DNA of 64,000 nt from Lachnospiraceae bacterium (GCA_021772075.1 JAETNQ010000003.1:1-64000); one strand, 5' to 3'; shown: positions 15,791 through 23,036, counted from the first letter of the stretch. Numbers and translations: made by a program. The notes: generated by a model not told the origin, from the sequence alone.

Positions 15791-15944
15791 CATCGGTCTC
15801 CTCATTTTTTATAGTCATCACCGTTAATGCCAAGCCGCCAAACAGCATGGACATGCTGATCAAAATTCCTCCAGTGATATGTCTTTTCCTCTTGGTATCC
15901 AATATGTAATCTAACATGGATATCAAACTCTCAAATCCTTCCAT
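15783..15944 (-). CDS. Small membrane protein, 53 aa
   Basis: ATG 15944 (MEGFESLISMLDYIL) has AAAGGAG ten bases upstream; the longer track start lies inside the neighbouring gene. A basic segment (TKRKRH) precedes one hydrophobic helix (GGILISMSMLFGGLALTVM) and an acidic tail. Function unknown. Confidence 0.6.
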   Translation of the reverse strand: MEGFESLISMLDYILDTKRKRHITGGILISMSMLFGGLALTVMTIKNEETDDE

Positions 15945-15948
15945 GTCT

Positions 15949-16050
15949 TTACATCTCCTTTCCGCCGGACAAAACAGCGATTCCGCCGACAAAACAGATA
16001 CCAGCCATAGCCGCTAACGCATAGGAAACAAATGTTAAAACATTACTCAT
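15949..16050 (-). CDS. Tiny membrane protein, 33 aa
   Basis: Missed by the ORF track. Reads MSNVLTFVSYALAAMAGICFVGG and ends GGKEM: a single glycine/alanine-rich membrane helix. AAAGGAG lies about nine bases before ATG 16050, and its end contains the ribosome site of the next gene. Likely real by spacing and composition; role unknown. Confidence 0.55.
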   Translation of the reverse strand: MSNVLTFVSYALAAMAGICFVGGIAVLSGGKEM

Positions 16051-16065
16051 AAGTCAATTCTCCTT

Positions 16066-16611
16066 TCATTCATACCTTGAAAAATAGTGGTTTTCTACCT
16101 GAAACATAGGAACGCCATAATTGCTGTAACATCCAGCCGTAAAGAATACAACATCATAGTTTGTTCGACATTCCAGTTCTTCTCTGACAAGCTGACAAAT
16201 ATCTTCTCGCACTTCACAGCAATCCACCCTGCCGTTCCACATCGATGAAAATTGATACGGCTGATAAATCACATCGTAAGCTGTATCGGGAAAATGTTCG
16301 GAGTCCATACGGTTAAGAATCGTGTCGATCACCAGCCGTTTACCCTCTTCGCATTCTCCTTCAGCCTCGGCCATAGTGACCAATGCAATCAGCGCAATAT
16401 CTTCATCTGGAAGTAATTCTTCTTTCTTTTCAGTATCCTTCATGTTCATTACAGAAATATCTTCTGTCGGTTCATAATTGACAGAGGCTATGTGCAGCGG
16501 AATAACTTTCGTTTCTAAAACCGGTTCTTCTGCTGTTGAAATGGTGGTAACTGAAAATATAAAAACCGCACACAGAGAAAGAAACGCGGTTATTGCAGTT
16601 ATCTTACGCAT
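16066..16611 (-). CDS. Secreted cell-wall hydrolase, SleB-like
   Basis: 181 residues. A signal peptide (MRKITAITAFLSLCAVFIFSV) is followed by a linker and a Hydrolase_2/SleB-type domain from about residue 70: ALVTMAEAEGE carries the probable catalytic glutamate, then KRLVIDTILNRMDSEHFPDTAYDVIYQPYQF. The family cleaves peptidoglycan glycan strands. In a phage it could serve lysis or cell-surface modification. AAGGAG lies upstream of ATG 16611, and a strong terminator precedes the gene. Confidence 0.85.
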   Translation of the reverse strand: MRKITAITAFLSLCAVFIFSVTTISTAEEPVLETKVIPLHIASVNYEPTEDISVMNMKDTEKKEELLPDEDIALIALVTMAEAEGECEEGKRLVIDTILNRMDSEHFPDTAYDVIYQPYQFSSMWNGRVDCCEVREDICQLVREELECRTNYDVVFFTAGCYSNYGVPMFQVENHYFSRYE

Positions 16612-16634
16612 ATAAGTTCTCCTTAAAAATATTT

Positions 16635-16675
16635 AGACTATCCTCAGTTCTCTGGGTCCGAGCCAAGGATAGTCT
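16635..16675 (-). terminator. Long inverted-repeat terminator
   Basis: Perfect 10-bp arms AGACTATCCT and AGGATAGTCT around a 21-base loop; on the minus strand the arm is followed by AAATATTTTTAAGG. It separates the DUF6353 gene from the hydrolase gene. Confidence 0.7.
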
Positions 16676-16725
16676 ATTGCATCCTGATATGGATTTCCGG
16701 AACCGATCCCATCGATTCCGTCCCT

Positions 16726-17691
16726 TCACATAAGCTCCCAGATATTTCCATCCACATTGAAGTCCAACAAGATTGCAGTATCAAACCCGTTTGCAAAATC
16801 GGAATAGCTCAGATTGTCGGCATAAAGTCCGAAATCCACATAGTTGTCACCAACGGGATGCTCCGGATCATAAACCCAACCAACTACCTGACCAGCTTTG
16901 GTGCGGGGCATTCCCAACATTTCATATACATCATTCAGGAAAAGACGCTTCTTTGCCCGCAGAAGATCATTGGCATAGCTTTCCTGCGCCTTGAGAAACA
17001 TAAGGTTGTATTCGTTGTTGGTTTCCCAATGGGGATTTAAAACACTGTTTCCCTCTTCATCCTTTGTGTATTTCTCAAAAAACCGAGCGTAACCGCTGAT
17101 ATCAGACGGGTTTACAACGAAAGCCGTTTTCTTTACTTTCTTTTCTTTGCCGGTCTCTTCGTCCATAACCGTTTCGCTTACCTTTTCCGCTTTGATATTA
17201 TACCTGAGTTCTCGATCAATCTCTTTGCCGAACCGCTCAACAACGCGATTTCTGTAATCCTTGAAACTCTTATCAATCGTAGCATAAGCCGCTGCCAAAG
17301 CCACATTCCTCTTCCGAAGAATATTATTGGACGCCAGAATGCTGGTGATGGATAATGTACCAACTGCCACGGCGGGTGCGTACAGCTTTGCCAGCTTCAG
17401 CGCTGTCTGGGTATAGACAATGACCGTGTCTTTCTTGGCGTCTTCCGGGGAATAGTCCCCCCCCATCGCAGTGCATCCTTTTTCGGCAGACTCATGGACC
17501 TTATCCATTTTTTCTTTGGTTTCGCCCAAAACTTTATCCACCTTCAACGTAGCTTTACAAGCCAGAACGGCACTCGCCACGGTGCCAACAACGCCAGCCA
17601 CGACAAGAATTTCCGGGCTGTGTTTTTTCAACTGGAAACCGACCTTATTAAAGGTTCCGCTTACTTTTGTCATGATTTCTGCTTTTTTCAT
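16726..17691 (-). CDS. DUF6353 family membrane protein, paralogue A
   Basis: 321 residues. Two hydrophobic segments near the N terminus (HSPEILVVAGVVGTVASAVL and YAPAVAVGTLSITSILAS) flank an amphipathic helix; a charged middle follows, then a C-terminal domain with MFLKAQESYANDLL, FLNDVYEMLGMPRTKAG, VVGWVYDP and LDFNVDGNIWELM. I recall the family as DUF6353, common in gut phages and without known function. Three full copies and one C-terminal-only copy occur in this element. Possibly an inner-membrane complex; inference only. Confidence 0.8.
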   Translation of the reverse strand: MKKAEIMTKVSGTFNKVGFQLKKHSPEILVVAGVVGTVASAVLACKATLKVDKVLGETKEKMDKVHESAEKGCTAMGGDYSPEDAKKDTVIVYTQTALKLAKLYAPAVAVGTLSITSILASNNILRKRNVALAAAYATIDKSFKDYRNRVVERFGKEIDRELRYNIKAEKVSETVMDEETGKEKKVKKTAFVVNPSDISGYARFFEKYTKDEEGNSVLNPHWETNNEYNLMFLKAQESYANDLLRAKKRLFLNDVYEMLGMPRTKAGQVVGWVYDPEHPVGDNYVDFGLYADNLSYSDFANGFDTAILLDFNVDGNIWELM

Positions 17692-17711
17692 AGCTAAATA
17701 GTCTCCTTTTT

Positions 17712-17954
17712 TTAATCTTCTAATTTTTTCAAATGGTCAATAAGATGCTGCGTATACCAAAGGATTTTTTCCAAATCCTGAATACCGTTTTTTTTCTTCC
17801 ACCGGCAGGCATACTTGAGAATATTTCCTGTATCTGTAGCCTCAATTCCTTTGAGATCAAAAGTAAAGGCTTCGATTACATCGATAACTTCCAATCCCGT
17901 TTCGGATTGATAATGGTCCGGATGGGATACCATCTTGTCTTTCGATTCGTACAT
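17712..17954 (-). CDS. DUF3310 family protein
   Basis: 80 residues. VSHPDHYQSETGLEVIDVIEAF...GNILKYACRWKKKNGIQDLEKILWY is the characteristic DUF3310 pattern, a small phage protein whose name is often attached to nucleotide kinases but which has no proven activity. Start set to ATG 17954, where AAAGGAGGTG is correctly spaced, rather than the GTG at 17960. Confidence 0.85.
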   Translation of the reverse strand: MYESKDKMVSHPDHYQSETGLEVIDVIEAFTFDLKGIEATDTGNILKYACRWKKKNGIQDLEKILWYTQHLIDHLKKLED

Positions 17955-17965
17955 GGACACCTCCT

Positions 17966-18583
17966 TTAGTTAATCGGCAGCGCTTTGGGTAATTTGAGAA
18001 TATAGCCATCTCTTACCCGAACCGGCTTACATCCGCTGATATCAGTCCAGCCATATTTATTCACGGCATAATTATCTGTGGATACATCGGCGAGATCGTA
18101 CAGATCTCCGACACTCACAACCCCATACTGACTGATGATATCATTCATCGCATCAAGAACCGACTCTGCATCTCCGCGAGTTTCAAAGACAATATCGTCA
18201 TAATCATATCCACCGCGGGACGAAGCCAAGCGCTCACGTCTTCGATCCGGCTCACGGTCATAGAACTTTCCGTATGACACCTTAGTTCCAGATGAAGCCT
18301 TTCTTGTCCGCCCGGTTTCCCCATACAGAATCATATCGATACCGTTCGTAACGATGTCTGATATTGCCTTTTTAATTGCCGGAACGAGAACGTCCATCAA
18401 AATATAAGATTTTACATTTCCAACGTCTTCCGAAATAAAAACATCGGCGAACTTCTGCATCTCACCCTTTTTCTTAGGCTTAGCCGATCCGCTGATAACT
18501 TTTTCCACTTTTTTATCTGGTGGAGCTGCTCCCTCCTTTTGAGTTTCTTTAGATTTATGGGAATTAGGTCTGTATTCCTCCAT
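17966..18583 (-). CDS. Conserved phage protein, 205 aa
   Basis: A basic N terminus, then FADVFISEDVGNVKSYILMDVLVPAIKKAI and GIDMILYGETGRTRK, and a C-terminal domain NDIISQYGVVSVGDLYDLADV...GWTDISGCKPVRVRDGYILKLPKA. I recall it as widespread in Lachnospiraceae phages, often near DUF6353, with no function assigned. AAAGGAG lies upstream of ATG 18583. Confidence 0.7.
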   Translation of the reverse strand: MEEYRPNSHKSKETQKEGAAPPDKKVEKVISGSAKPKKKGEMQKFADVFISEDVGNVKSYILMDVLVPAIKKAISDIVTNGIDMILYGETGRTRKASSGTKVSYGKFYDREPDRRRERLASSRGGYDYDDIVFETRGDAESVLDAMNDIISQYGVVSVGDLYDLADVSTDNYAVNKYGWTDISGCKPVRVRDGYILKLPKALPIN

Positions 18584-18599
18584 TTTCTTCTCCTTTCAC

Positions 18600-18788
18600 T
18601 TAAACAGTAACCAACTTTCCCGGCAACGTAATTTTTGTATTAGGAAGCTTGTTGTTCTGCTTTTTAAACTGATATGAGAGATTACTTCTCGCTTTTCTCT
18701 CGGACGTTGCGTATGTAGAGCCTTTCCAGTTATGCGCAACGCAAATTTCAAATTCCATAACAGGTCCGCTGTACTTATACTGGTTCAT
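18600..18788 (-). CDS. Hypothetical basic protein, 62 aa
   Basis: Start set to ATG 18788 (MNQYKYSGPVMEFEI) with GAGGAGG upstream. Basic and probably beta-rich: KGSTYATSERKARSNLSYQFKK. It follows a strong terminator. Function unknown. Confidence 0.6.
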   Translation of the reverse strand: MNQYKYSGPVMEFEICVAHNWKGSTYATSERKARSNLSYQFKKQNNKLPNTKITLPGKLVTV

Positions 18789-18817
18789 AAGCCACCTCCT
18801 CAAAGCAAAAAGAAAAA

Positions 18818-18847
18818 GGGAAAGCACCTTGTTACAGGTACCTTCCC
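18818..18847 (-). terminator. Strong intrinsic terminator
   Basis: Minus-strand 12-bp stem GGGAAGGTACCT / AGGTGCTTTCCC around a short loop, followed by TTTTTCTTTTT. It follows the gene ending at 18873. Confidence 0.8.
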
Positions 18848-18872
18848 GTCCGAACACTGTTTTTTCTTACAT

Positions 18873-19145
18873 TTACGCCGGATCTTTATCAACGGTCTCT
18901 CCGCTCACGATTTCTGCCTCCTCGAAGTCATTGAAATCCCCCTGCTCGACCATCTGTTTATTCCGCTTCCGAGCTTTGATATGTGCTATCGCCGGATCGA
19001 TGATGTATTTACCTGCTACATAGCCGGCAATAAACACCAATCCAAAGGCAGCCGCTTTCTTAAATCCGTTAGCCGAACTTACTTTCACGATCTCCTCAGT
19101 AGTTTCCATAACCTCTTCGTTTGTCATAATTTCGTTGTTTTCCAT
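18873..19145 (-). CDS. Membrane-anchored acidic protein, 90 aa
   Basis: ATG 19145 (MENNEIMTNEEVME) with AAAGGAG upstream. An acidic N terminus, one glycine/alanine-rich helix (AAAFGLVFIAGYVAGKYII), a basic patch (HIKARKRNKQ) and an acidic tail. A boundary motif lies upstream. Function unknown; context suggests partnership with DUF6353 proteins. Confidence 0.6.
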   Translation of the reverse strand: MENNEIMTNEEVMETTEEIVKVSSANGFKKAAAFGLVFIAGYVAGKYIIDPAIAHIKARKRNKQMVEQGDFNDFEEAEIVSGETVDKDPA

Positions 19146-19186
19146 TGTGTTTTCTCCTTTCAATAATCAGAAAATATGTGGGTTCT

Positions 19187-19212
19187 CCATTAAAGACATT
19201 GTTTTTTTCGCG
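19187..19212 (-). promoter_or_regulatory. Boundary motif, copy 2
   Basis: 26-bp element CCATTAAAGA...TTCGCG, seven bases after the stop of paralogue B of DUF6353 and about 40 bases before the next start. Confidence 0.55.
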
Positions 19213-19218
19213 TACTTA

Positions 19219-19989
19219 TCAGGCAGTGCGGAAGTCATACCGGGGCGCAATGTGATACTCAATTACAAGGCAAGGTGTTCCGTCATCTGCTAACTGAGAA
19301 CTGAATGACAAATCGATATACCCCTGGTCGATATTCCAGCCGAGTTCGTCACCGATGCTGACCGGATTTAAGCCGATTTCATAGTAGAAATCGTTCAGAG
19401 AAATATACATCTCATCCCGCATCTGCCGATTCAACTCATTTGCTGCCTTTTTCAGTTTATCTATATCGGATTTGAAATATCTTCCCGATACGGCATCATA
19501 ACAGAGAGTATTGCCTCTTTCGGTGATGATCACTTCTCTGTTAGTTACAGGGTTCTTTTCAATCTTATCTTTAGCTACAGCATCCCGAATAGATTGCTCT
19601 TTTTTCTCTCCGATTGTTTCTACTACTTTTTCCTGATATTCCTTCAGAGCAGACTCGGAGAGAGCATATGCTGTAGCCAAGGCTGCCCGCCGTCTCATAT
19701 TTACCGAACTGGCTCCAATTAAGCAAGCTATTGAAACTGTTCCAATGGCAGCCGTCGGAATATAACAAGTCCACGCCGCCTGGATTGTTTCTTTCGGTGT
19801 AAGCTCATTTACCTCCAGTTCATCCTTCTTTTCCTCAATGAGAATTAGAGCTTTAGGCGTTGCCCGGACAGCCATTACAGTTGTCGTAATCATTCCGGCG
19901 ATTCCGATCCCGGTTAAAATTTCCGGACTGTGTTTTTTTACAGCGGTTCGCATATTCCGCATTGCCGCCGTTATGGTGTTTTTGTTCAT
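19219..19989 (-). CDS. DUF6353 family membrane protein, paralogue B
   Basis: 256 residues from ATG 19989 (AAAGGAG upstream). Same architecture as the other copies: KKHSPEILTGIGIAGMITTT and a second hydrophobic segment CYIPTAAIGTVSIACLIG around VRATPKALILIEEKKDEL; C-terminal YISLNDFYYEIGLNPVSIGDELGW and a beta-rich end. An ATG with its own ribosome site lies 60 bases upstream in another frame, but that frame reads as low-complexity. Confidence 0.8.
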   Translation of the reverse strand: MNKNTITAAMRNMRTAVKKHSPEILTGIGIAGMITTTVMAVRATPKALILIEEKKDELEVNELTPKETIQAAWTCYIPTAAIGTVSIACLIGASSVNMRRRAALATAYALSESALKEYQEKVVETIGEKKEQSIRDAVAKDKIEKNPVTNREVIITERGNTLCYDAVSGRYFKSDIDKLKKAANELNRQMRDEMYISLNDFYYEIGLNPVSIGDELGWNIDQGYIDLSFSSQLADDGTPCLVIEYHIAPRYDFRTA

Positions 19990-20049
19990 CAATATACTCC
20001 TTTCGGTTTTTGCTGCACATAAGCGCATCTCCTTTCAAAAAATATAAAA

Positions 20050-20066
20050 CCGCCCACAAGGGGCGG
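20050..20066 (-). terminator. Intrinsic terminator after first DUF6273 gene
   Basis: Minus-strand CCGCCC-CTTGT-GGGCGG followed by TTTTATATTTTTT, directly after the stop at 20070. Confidence 0.75.
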
Positions 20067-20069
20067 CGA

Positions 20070-20618
20070 TTAACCTAACCGGAAGACCGGACGAACCCCA
20101 TTAGAGGCCGAAGCGTCGGTGTAGTCCGCATAGCCATCGTCGTTCACAGAAGCGAAAAGAGCCGAAGAAGACTTTACTTTATTCTGCAACCAGCCCCACT
20201 CGTAAGCTTCTCCTTCACGAATCGCGATACGGTTCTTACGGTCTTTCATAAGAAGCCACTGTTTCTTACCGCTGGGTTCATAATTATCGACATCGCCGAA
20301 GAATTCCTCTGCATACGGGATACGAAGCAAATCACCATTCTTAAAAGGAACCATGATACTCTGAATAGAGCTGAAGATATTCAGAACTTCTTCTTTCTGG
20401 AGTTCTTTGCGTAAATCACTTGCCTCATAGCCGCCTGCGTTCGTATACTCACGGTTCATCTGATATGCTGTATCCAAATACTGATCCAAAAGAAAGAGTG
20501 CTCCCTTTCTGGTAATCTTCTGACAGGTCGCCGTATACTTTCCAACCTCGATCTGATCGCCAACCTTAAACTCATTTGCTGCCTGAATTGTTACTTCCTG
20601 TTTTCTTAATGCCTTCAT
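20070..20618 (-). CDS. DUF6273 / C-type-lectin-fold protein, candidate hypervariable protein 1
   Basis: 182 residues; ATG 20618 chosen because GGAG is well spaced. The N-terminal half is VGDQIEVGKYTATCQKIT-like, then GGYEASDLRKELQ, then WLLMKDRKNRIAI. The C terminus, EWGWLQNKVKSSSALFASVN...YTDASASNGVRPVFRLG, has the 'W-W-L ... GVRP-F-L' ending of targets of diversity-generating retroelements. It aligns with the last 40 residues of the protein at 22017 with differences at adenine-type positions. No reverse transcriptase is in the window. Ligand unknown. Confidence 0.75.
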   Translation of the reverse strand: MKALRKQEVTIQAANEFKVGDQIEVGKYTATCQKITRKGALFLLDQYLDTAYQMNREYTNAGGYEASDLRKELQKEEVLNIFSSIQSIMVPFKNGDLLRIPYAEEFFGDVDNYEPSGKKQWLLMKDRKNRIAIREGEAYEWGWLQNKVKSSSALFASVNDDGYADYTDASASNGVRPVFRLG

Positions 20619-20646
20619 TTCTTTTTCTCCTTTCATTTTTAACTCA

Positions 20647-20961
20647 TTATTCCAAACATCTTGTAATTTCTAAGATGTCCGTTGCCATTTCATAGGCGAC
20701 ACTAAATATCTGCCTATCCTCTTTATCCCCATAATCTTTTGCGGAAAACTTGCCTGTCTTTACCGCAAAGTCTGATATAATATCAATGGGATCTTGTGTT
20801 GGGTTTCTGCGAACACGATCTAAAAGTTCACGACCAGCCCATCTTTGATAACTAACTTCCTTAAACCAGTGCTTATCCCAACTTCGCTGTGGTTCTGTGA
20901 TATCGAAAATATAATCCTCGATAATCAAGATAACTTGTTCATGCTTAGACATCCTAGACAT
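20647..20961 (-). CDS. Conserved hypothetical protein, 104 aa
   Basis: Helical, charged protein: VILIIEDYIFDITEPQRSW...WAGRELLDRVRRNPTQDPIDIISDFAVK. AAGGAG lies upstream of ATG 20961. It sits between the first DUF6273 gene and a small membrane gene. No family recognised with confidence. Confidence 0.6.
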   Translation of the reverse strand: MSRMSKHEQVILIIEDYIFDITEPQRSWDKHWFKEVSYQRWAGRELLDRVRRNPTQDPIDIISDFAVKTGKFSAKDYGDKEDRQIFSVAYEMATDILEITRCLE

Positions 20962-20987
20962 CGTTCTCTCCTTAGAACAGAAAAGAA

Positions 20988-21005
20988 GAGCCCTTGTTAG
21001 GACTC
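20988..21005 (-). terminator. Terminator hairpin with stop codon in loop
   Basis: Minus-strand GAGTCC-TAACAA-GGGCTC, 6-bp stem, followed by TTCTTTTCTG. The TAA of the 56-residue gene is in the loop. Confidence 0.7.
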
Positions 21006-21167
21006 CTCATTTTCGTCATCTTTTTTGGCAAGTGCTTCGTTTACCTTTTCTTCGATTTTTTCATCCATTTTCTGTTCATTGACCCAATCGGTTACAAGCG
21101 TTGCCGCCACTCCGATCACGGTCGCTGCCAGACCAAGAACTTTAATCAATTTACTTTTAGTAGTCAT
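20997..21167 (-). CDS. Small membrane-anchored coiled-coil protein, 56 aa
   Basis: Below the track cut-off. Reads MTTKSKLIKVLGLAATVIGVAATLV, then an acidic coiled-coil tail (NEQKMDEKIEEKVNEALAKK). AAAAGGAGG precedes ATG 21167, directly after a boundary motif. Ends in the loop of a terminator hairpin. Function unknown. Confidence 0.65.
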   Translation of the reverse strand: MTTKSKLIKVLGLAATVIGVAATLVTDWVNEQKMDEKIEEKVNEALAKKDDENEES

Positions 21168-21185
21168 AAAGCGATTACCTCCTTT

Positions 21186-21211
21186 TCATAATAGAACTTG
21201 CAATTTCTGCG
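21186..21211 (-). promoter_or_regulatory. Boundary motif, copy 3
   Basis: 26-bp element TCATAATAGA...TTCTGCG, two bases after the stop of paralogue C of DUF6353, running into the AAAAGGAGG of the next gene. Confidence 0.6.
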
Positions 21212-21213
21212 AA

Positions 21214-21978
21214 CTAATCAAATTTACAGAGTGCCATTGCGTCAATAGTAATGCATTCCAAGCCGTCTTCCAGAGTTGTTTTCTGATTATCAAAATCAAG
21301 CCAATAAGAATCCATCTCTTCGACCATATGGGTTATATCCCAACCCATTTCATCGCCTTTCTCTACTCCATCAACGCCAAGAAACGATAAATATTCATTT
21401 AAAGAACATTCACCTCTAAGCGCGATATTACGATTCGCATGATACTGAGCATTTAAAACAGCAGCCATTGTTGTAGTAAAGTATTTCTTCGATGTAAGGT
21501 CATAGAAAAGACACTCCTCACTTTCGGGGTCCATATCCATGTTATAAACTTGATAACCCCATGCAGAATCAGCAACCATTGCATCTTTAGCCATTTCAGC
21601 ATGGATTTTGTTATCAGCATCTTCGCCATAAACCTTTTTGGCTGCTTGTCGGTATTGCTTGTAGGATTCATTAAGCATGGCGTATGCGCTCGTCAAAGCC
21701 GCCTGATTACGTTTATCCATTACACCAATACCGATTATACAAGCAACAGTACCAACGCCTACCAAAACGGACGGAATATAACATTTCCAAGTTGTTTGCA
21801 CCAGTTCCACAGGCGTAAGTTTATCCGTTTCCAGTTCATCTTTCTTAGCTTTGATAAGCCTCATTGCCTTAGGTGTAGCCCGAACAGCCGTCACAGCCGT
21901 ACCAACAACACCGACGATTCCTAAGACAGTTAAAATTGTTGGGGATGATCGCCGTAATCCCGTTGAAAATTTGCTCAT
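21214..21978 (-). CDS. DUF6353 family membrane protein, paralogue C
   Basis: 254 residues. Same layout as paralogues A and B: RRSSPTILTVLGIVGVVGTAV, VRATPKAMRLIKAKKDELE, CYIPSVLVGVGTVACIIGI, then a soluble C-terminal domain with ECLFYDLTSKKYF, CSLNEYLSFLGVDGVEKGDEMGWDI. Closest by eye to paralogue B (shared VRATPKA, WxCYIP and DEMGW/DELGW). Starts at ATG 21978 with GGAG upstream. Function unknown. Confidence 0.8.
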   Translation of the reverse strand: MSKFSTGLRRSSPTILTVLGIVGVVGTAVTAVRATPKAMRLIKAKKDELETDKLTPVELVQTTWKCYIPSVLVGVGTVACIIGIGVMDKRNQAALTSAYAMLNESYKQYRQAAKKVYGEDADNKIHAEMAKDAMVADSAWGYQVYNMDMDPESEECLFYDLTSKKYFTTTMAAVLNAQYHANRNIALRGECSLNEYLSFLGVDGVEKGDEMGWDITHMVEEMDSYWLDFDNQKTTLEDGLECITIDAMALCKFD

Positions 21979-21996
21979 TTTCTTCTCCTCTCAAAA

Positions 21997-22011
21997 GGGG
22001 CACAAGGCCCC
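21997..22011 (-). terminator. Intrinsic terminator after second DUF6273 gene
   Basis: Minus-strand GGGGC-CTTGT-GCCCC followed by TTTTGAG, just after the stop at 22017. It has the same ACAAG loop (plus strand) as the terminator of the first copy. Confidence 0.65.
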
Positions 22012-22016
22012 AAGAT

Positions 22017-22580
22017 TTATCTAACCAACCAGAACTCCGGACGAACTCCATAAGAGTTCGAAGCGTTGGTGTAGTTCGCAGGGCCACTGCCGTTCACAAA
22101 AGCGAAATACGCCGAAGAAACACTCCTCTTTACCGCATTTCTGAGCCAACCCCATTCCCATTCATCATTGAGGTATGCTACACGATTCCTCCGCTCCTTC
22201 ATAAGCGGAAGCTGCTCGTCTTCATCCGGCTCAAAATGCTCATTATCCCATTCGTCATCGTGACCGAACAATTCGCCTACTGTCGGAATAGACAGACTGT
22301 CAATCCGGCTTTTAAGCTCCTCGGGAAATGCTGCCAAAAGAACCGTGTCGATCCACTTCTTCAAATCAGACTCCTCATAACCGCCCTCGTTGATTCTCTG
22401 GTTGTTCATCGGCCTGCTCGTAACGTACTCATCGAAAATAAACAAGACGCCCTTGTCCGTAATCTTGTGAGCCGTTGCAGTAAAGTCCCCGATCTCTGCC
22501 AAGGATATCAAAATCTGATCCCCAACCATAACCTCTCTTGTTTCCAGTTCCTGTCTCCGTAATACTTTGATGTTTTCCAT
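22017..22580 (-). CDS. DUF6273 / C-type-lectin-fold protein, candidate hypervariable protein 2
   Basis: 187 residues from ATG 22580 (MENIKVLRRQELE). The track's longer N terminus is translated tRNA-like sequence (AQLVERHTLVEVIGSSPI) and is discarded. Paralogue of the protein at 20070: GGYEESDLKKWID, LPLMKERRNRVAY, then EWGWLRNAVKRS...FVNGSGPANYTNASNSYGVRP-EFWL. The AAC-rich codons (N-Y-T-N-A-S-N) are typical of a diversity-generating retroelement variable region. The leader shares the AAAGGAGAAAAAGAAATG start context with copy 1. Confidence 0.8.
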   Translation of the reverse strand: MENIKVLRRQELETREVMVGDQILISLAEIGDFTATAHKITDKGVLFIFDEYVTSRPMNNQRINEGGYEESDLKKWIDTVLLAAFPEELKSRIDSLSIPTVGELFGHDDEWDNEHFEPDEDEQLPLMKERRNRVAYLNDEWEWGWLRNAVKRSVSSAYFAFVNGSGPANYTNASNSYGVRPEFWLVR

Positions 22581-22618
22581 TTCTTTTTCTCCTTTCATTT
22601 TTTTTATGGAAAATAAAA

Positions 22619-22634
22619 GAGCCGTTATCGACTC
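22619..22634 (-). terminator. Hairpin with U-tract between tRNA-like gene and DUF6273
   Basis: Minus-strand GAGTCG-ATAA-CGGCTC (one G-U pair) followed by TTTTATTTTCC, immediately before the DUF6273 ribosome site. It may end the tRNA-like transcript. Confidence 0.6.
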
Positions 22635-22648
22635 AAAAAAAAAACAAG

Positions 22649-22718
22649 AGAAACAGATAGGACTCGAACCTATGACCTCCACTAGTGTGTGGCGCTCTAC
22701 CAACTGAGCTACTGTCTC
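22649..22718 (-). tRNA. tRNA-like gene with shortened anticodon arm
   Basis: Acceptor GAGACAG pairs with CTGTTTC (one G-U), the D-arm is GCTC-AGTTGGTA-GAGC and the T-arm is ATAGG-TTCGAGT-CCTAT, all canonical. Between the D- and T-arms there are 20 bases (GCCACACACTAGTGGAGGTC) instead of about 23. The anticodon arm can form only CCAC/GTGG with a six-base loop and lacks U33, so no anticodon can be assigned. CCA is not encoded. It resembles a valine-type frame with a 3-base loss. Possibly a degenerate or non-translating tRNA mimic. Confidence 0.6.
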
Positions 22719-22719
22719 T

Positions 22720-22745
22720 CCATAATATAACTTGCAAATTTCGCG
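22720..22745 (-). promoter_or_regulatory. Boundary motif, copy 4, upstream of tRNA-like gene
   Basis: 26-bp element CCATAATATA...TTTCGCG. On the minus strand TATATTATGG ends two bases before the tRNA-like gene, and TTACAT lies 17 bases before TATATT, so here the element could act as a promoter. Confidence 0.6.
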
Positions 22746-22754
22746 TATGTAAAA

Positions 22755-22786
22755 GCAAAGAGACCGTGTCTCCACGATCCCTTTGC
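22755..22786 (-). terminator. Very strong intrinsic terminator
   Basis: Minus-strand 14-bp stem without mismatch apart from G-U pairs, GCAAAGGGATCGTG with CACGGTCTCTTTGC, GAGA tetraloop, then TTTTAC. It starts two bases after the stop of the gene ending at 22789. Confidence 0.85.
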
Positions 22787-22788
22787 AA

Positions 22789-23004
22789 CTATAAACCAAT
22801 CGCACTCAAAATTTTTGTGAGTTCGTCTTTATTCAATTCCGCATCAACACTTAGATGAACACGTGCCGTTCCATCAGTAACAGCGGCGGTAAATTCATTC
22901 AACTGAATATCTACATCATATCCAGTTTTTTTCTTTACCGTTCTTTTTACCAGTTTCGCAACCAAAGTCTTCATAAATTTTGATCCGATTTTCATTTCAT
23001 CCAT
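22789..23004 (-). CDS. Conserved hypothetical protein, 71 aa
   Basis: Basic first half (FMKTLVAKLVKRTVKKKTG), then a beta-alpha second half (VHLSVDAELNKDELTKILSAIGL). AAAGGAG precedes ATG 23004 and a boundary motif lies 33 bases upstream. Function unknown. Confidence 0.6.
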   Translation of the reverse strand: MDEMKIGSKFMKTLVAKLVKRTVKKKTGYDVDIQLNEFTAAVTDGTARVHLSVDAELNKDELTKILSAIGL

Positions 23005-23036
23005 ACCTCTCTAACTCCTTTCAGTTCAATGGTTTT

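Noticed and set aside
19853-20059. Overlapping ORF MCSKNRKEYIDEQKHH... with its own AAAGGAG site
   Set aside because: Lies within the DUF6353 gene in another frame and has low-complexity Asn/Arg/Gly composition; probably a shadow, although a leader-peptide role cannot be fully excluded.
22581-22805. N-terminal extension of the 262-residue ORF (ETVAQLVERHTLVEVIGSSPI...)
   Set aside because: It is the translation of the tRNA-like gene; the ribosome site and homology with the paralogue place the start at 22580.
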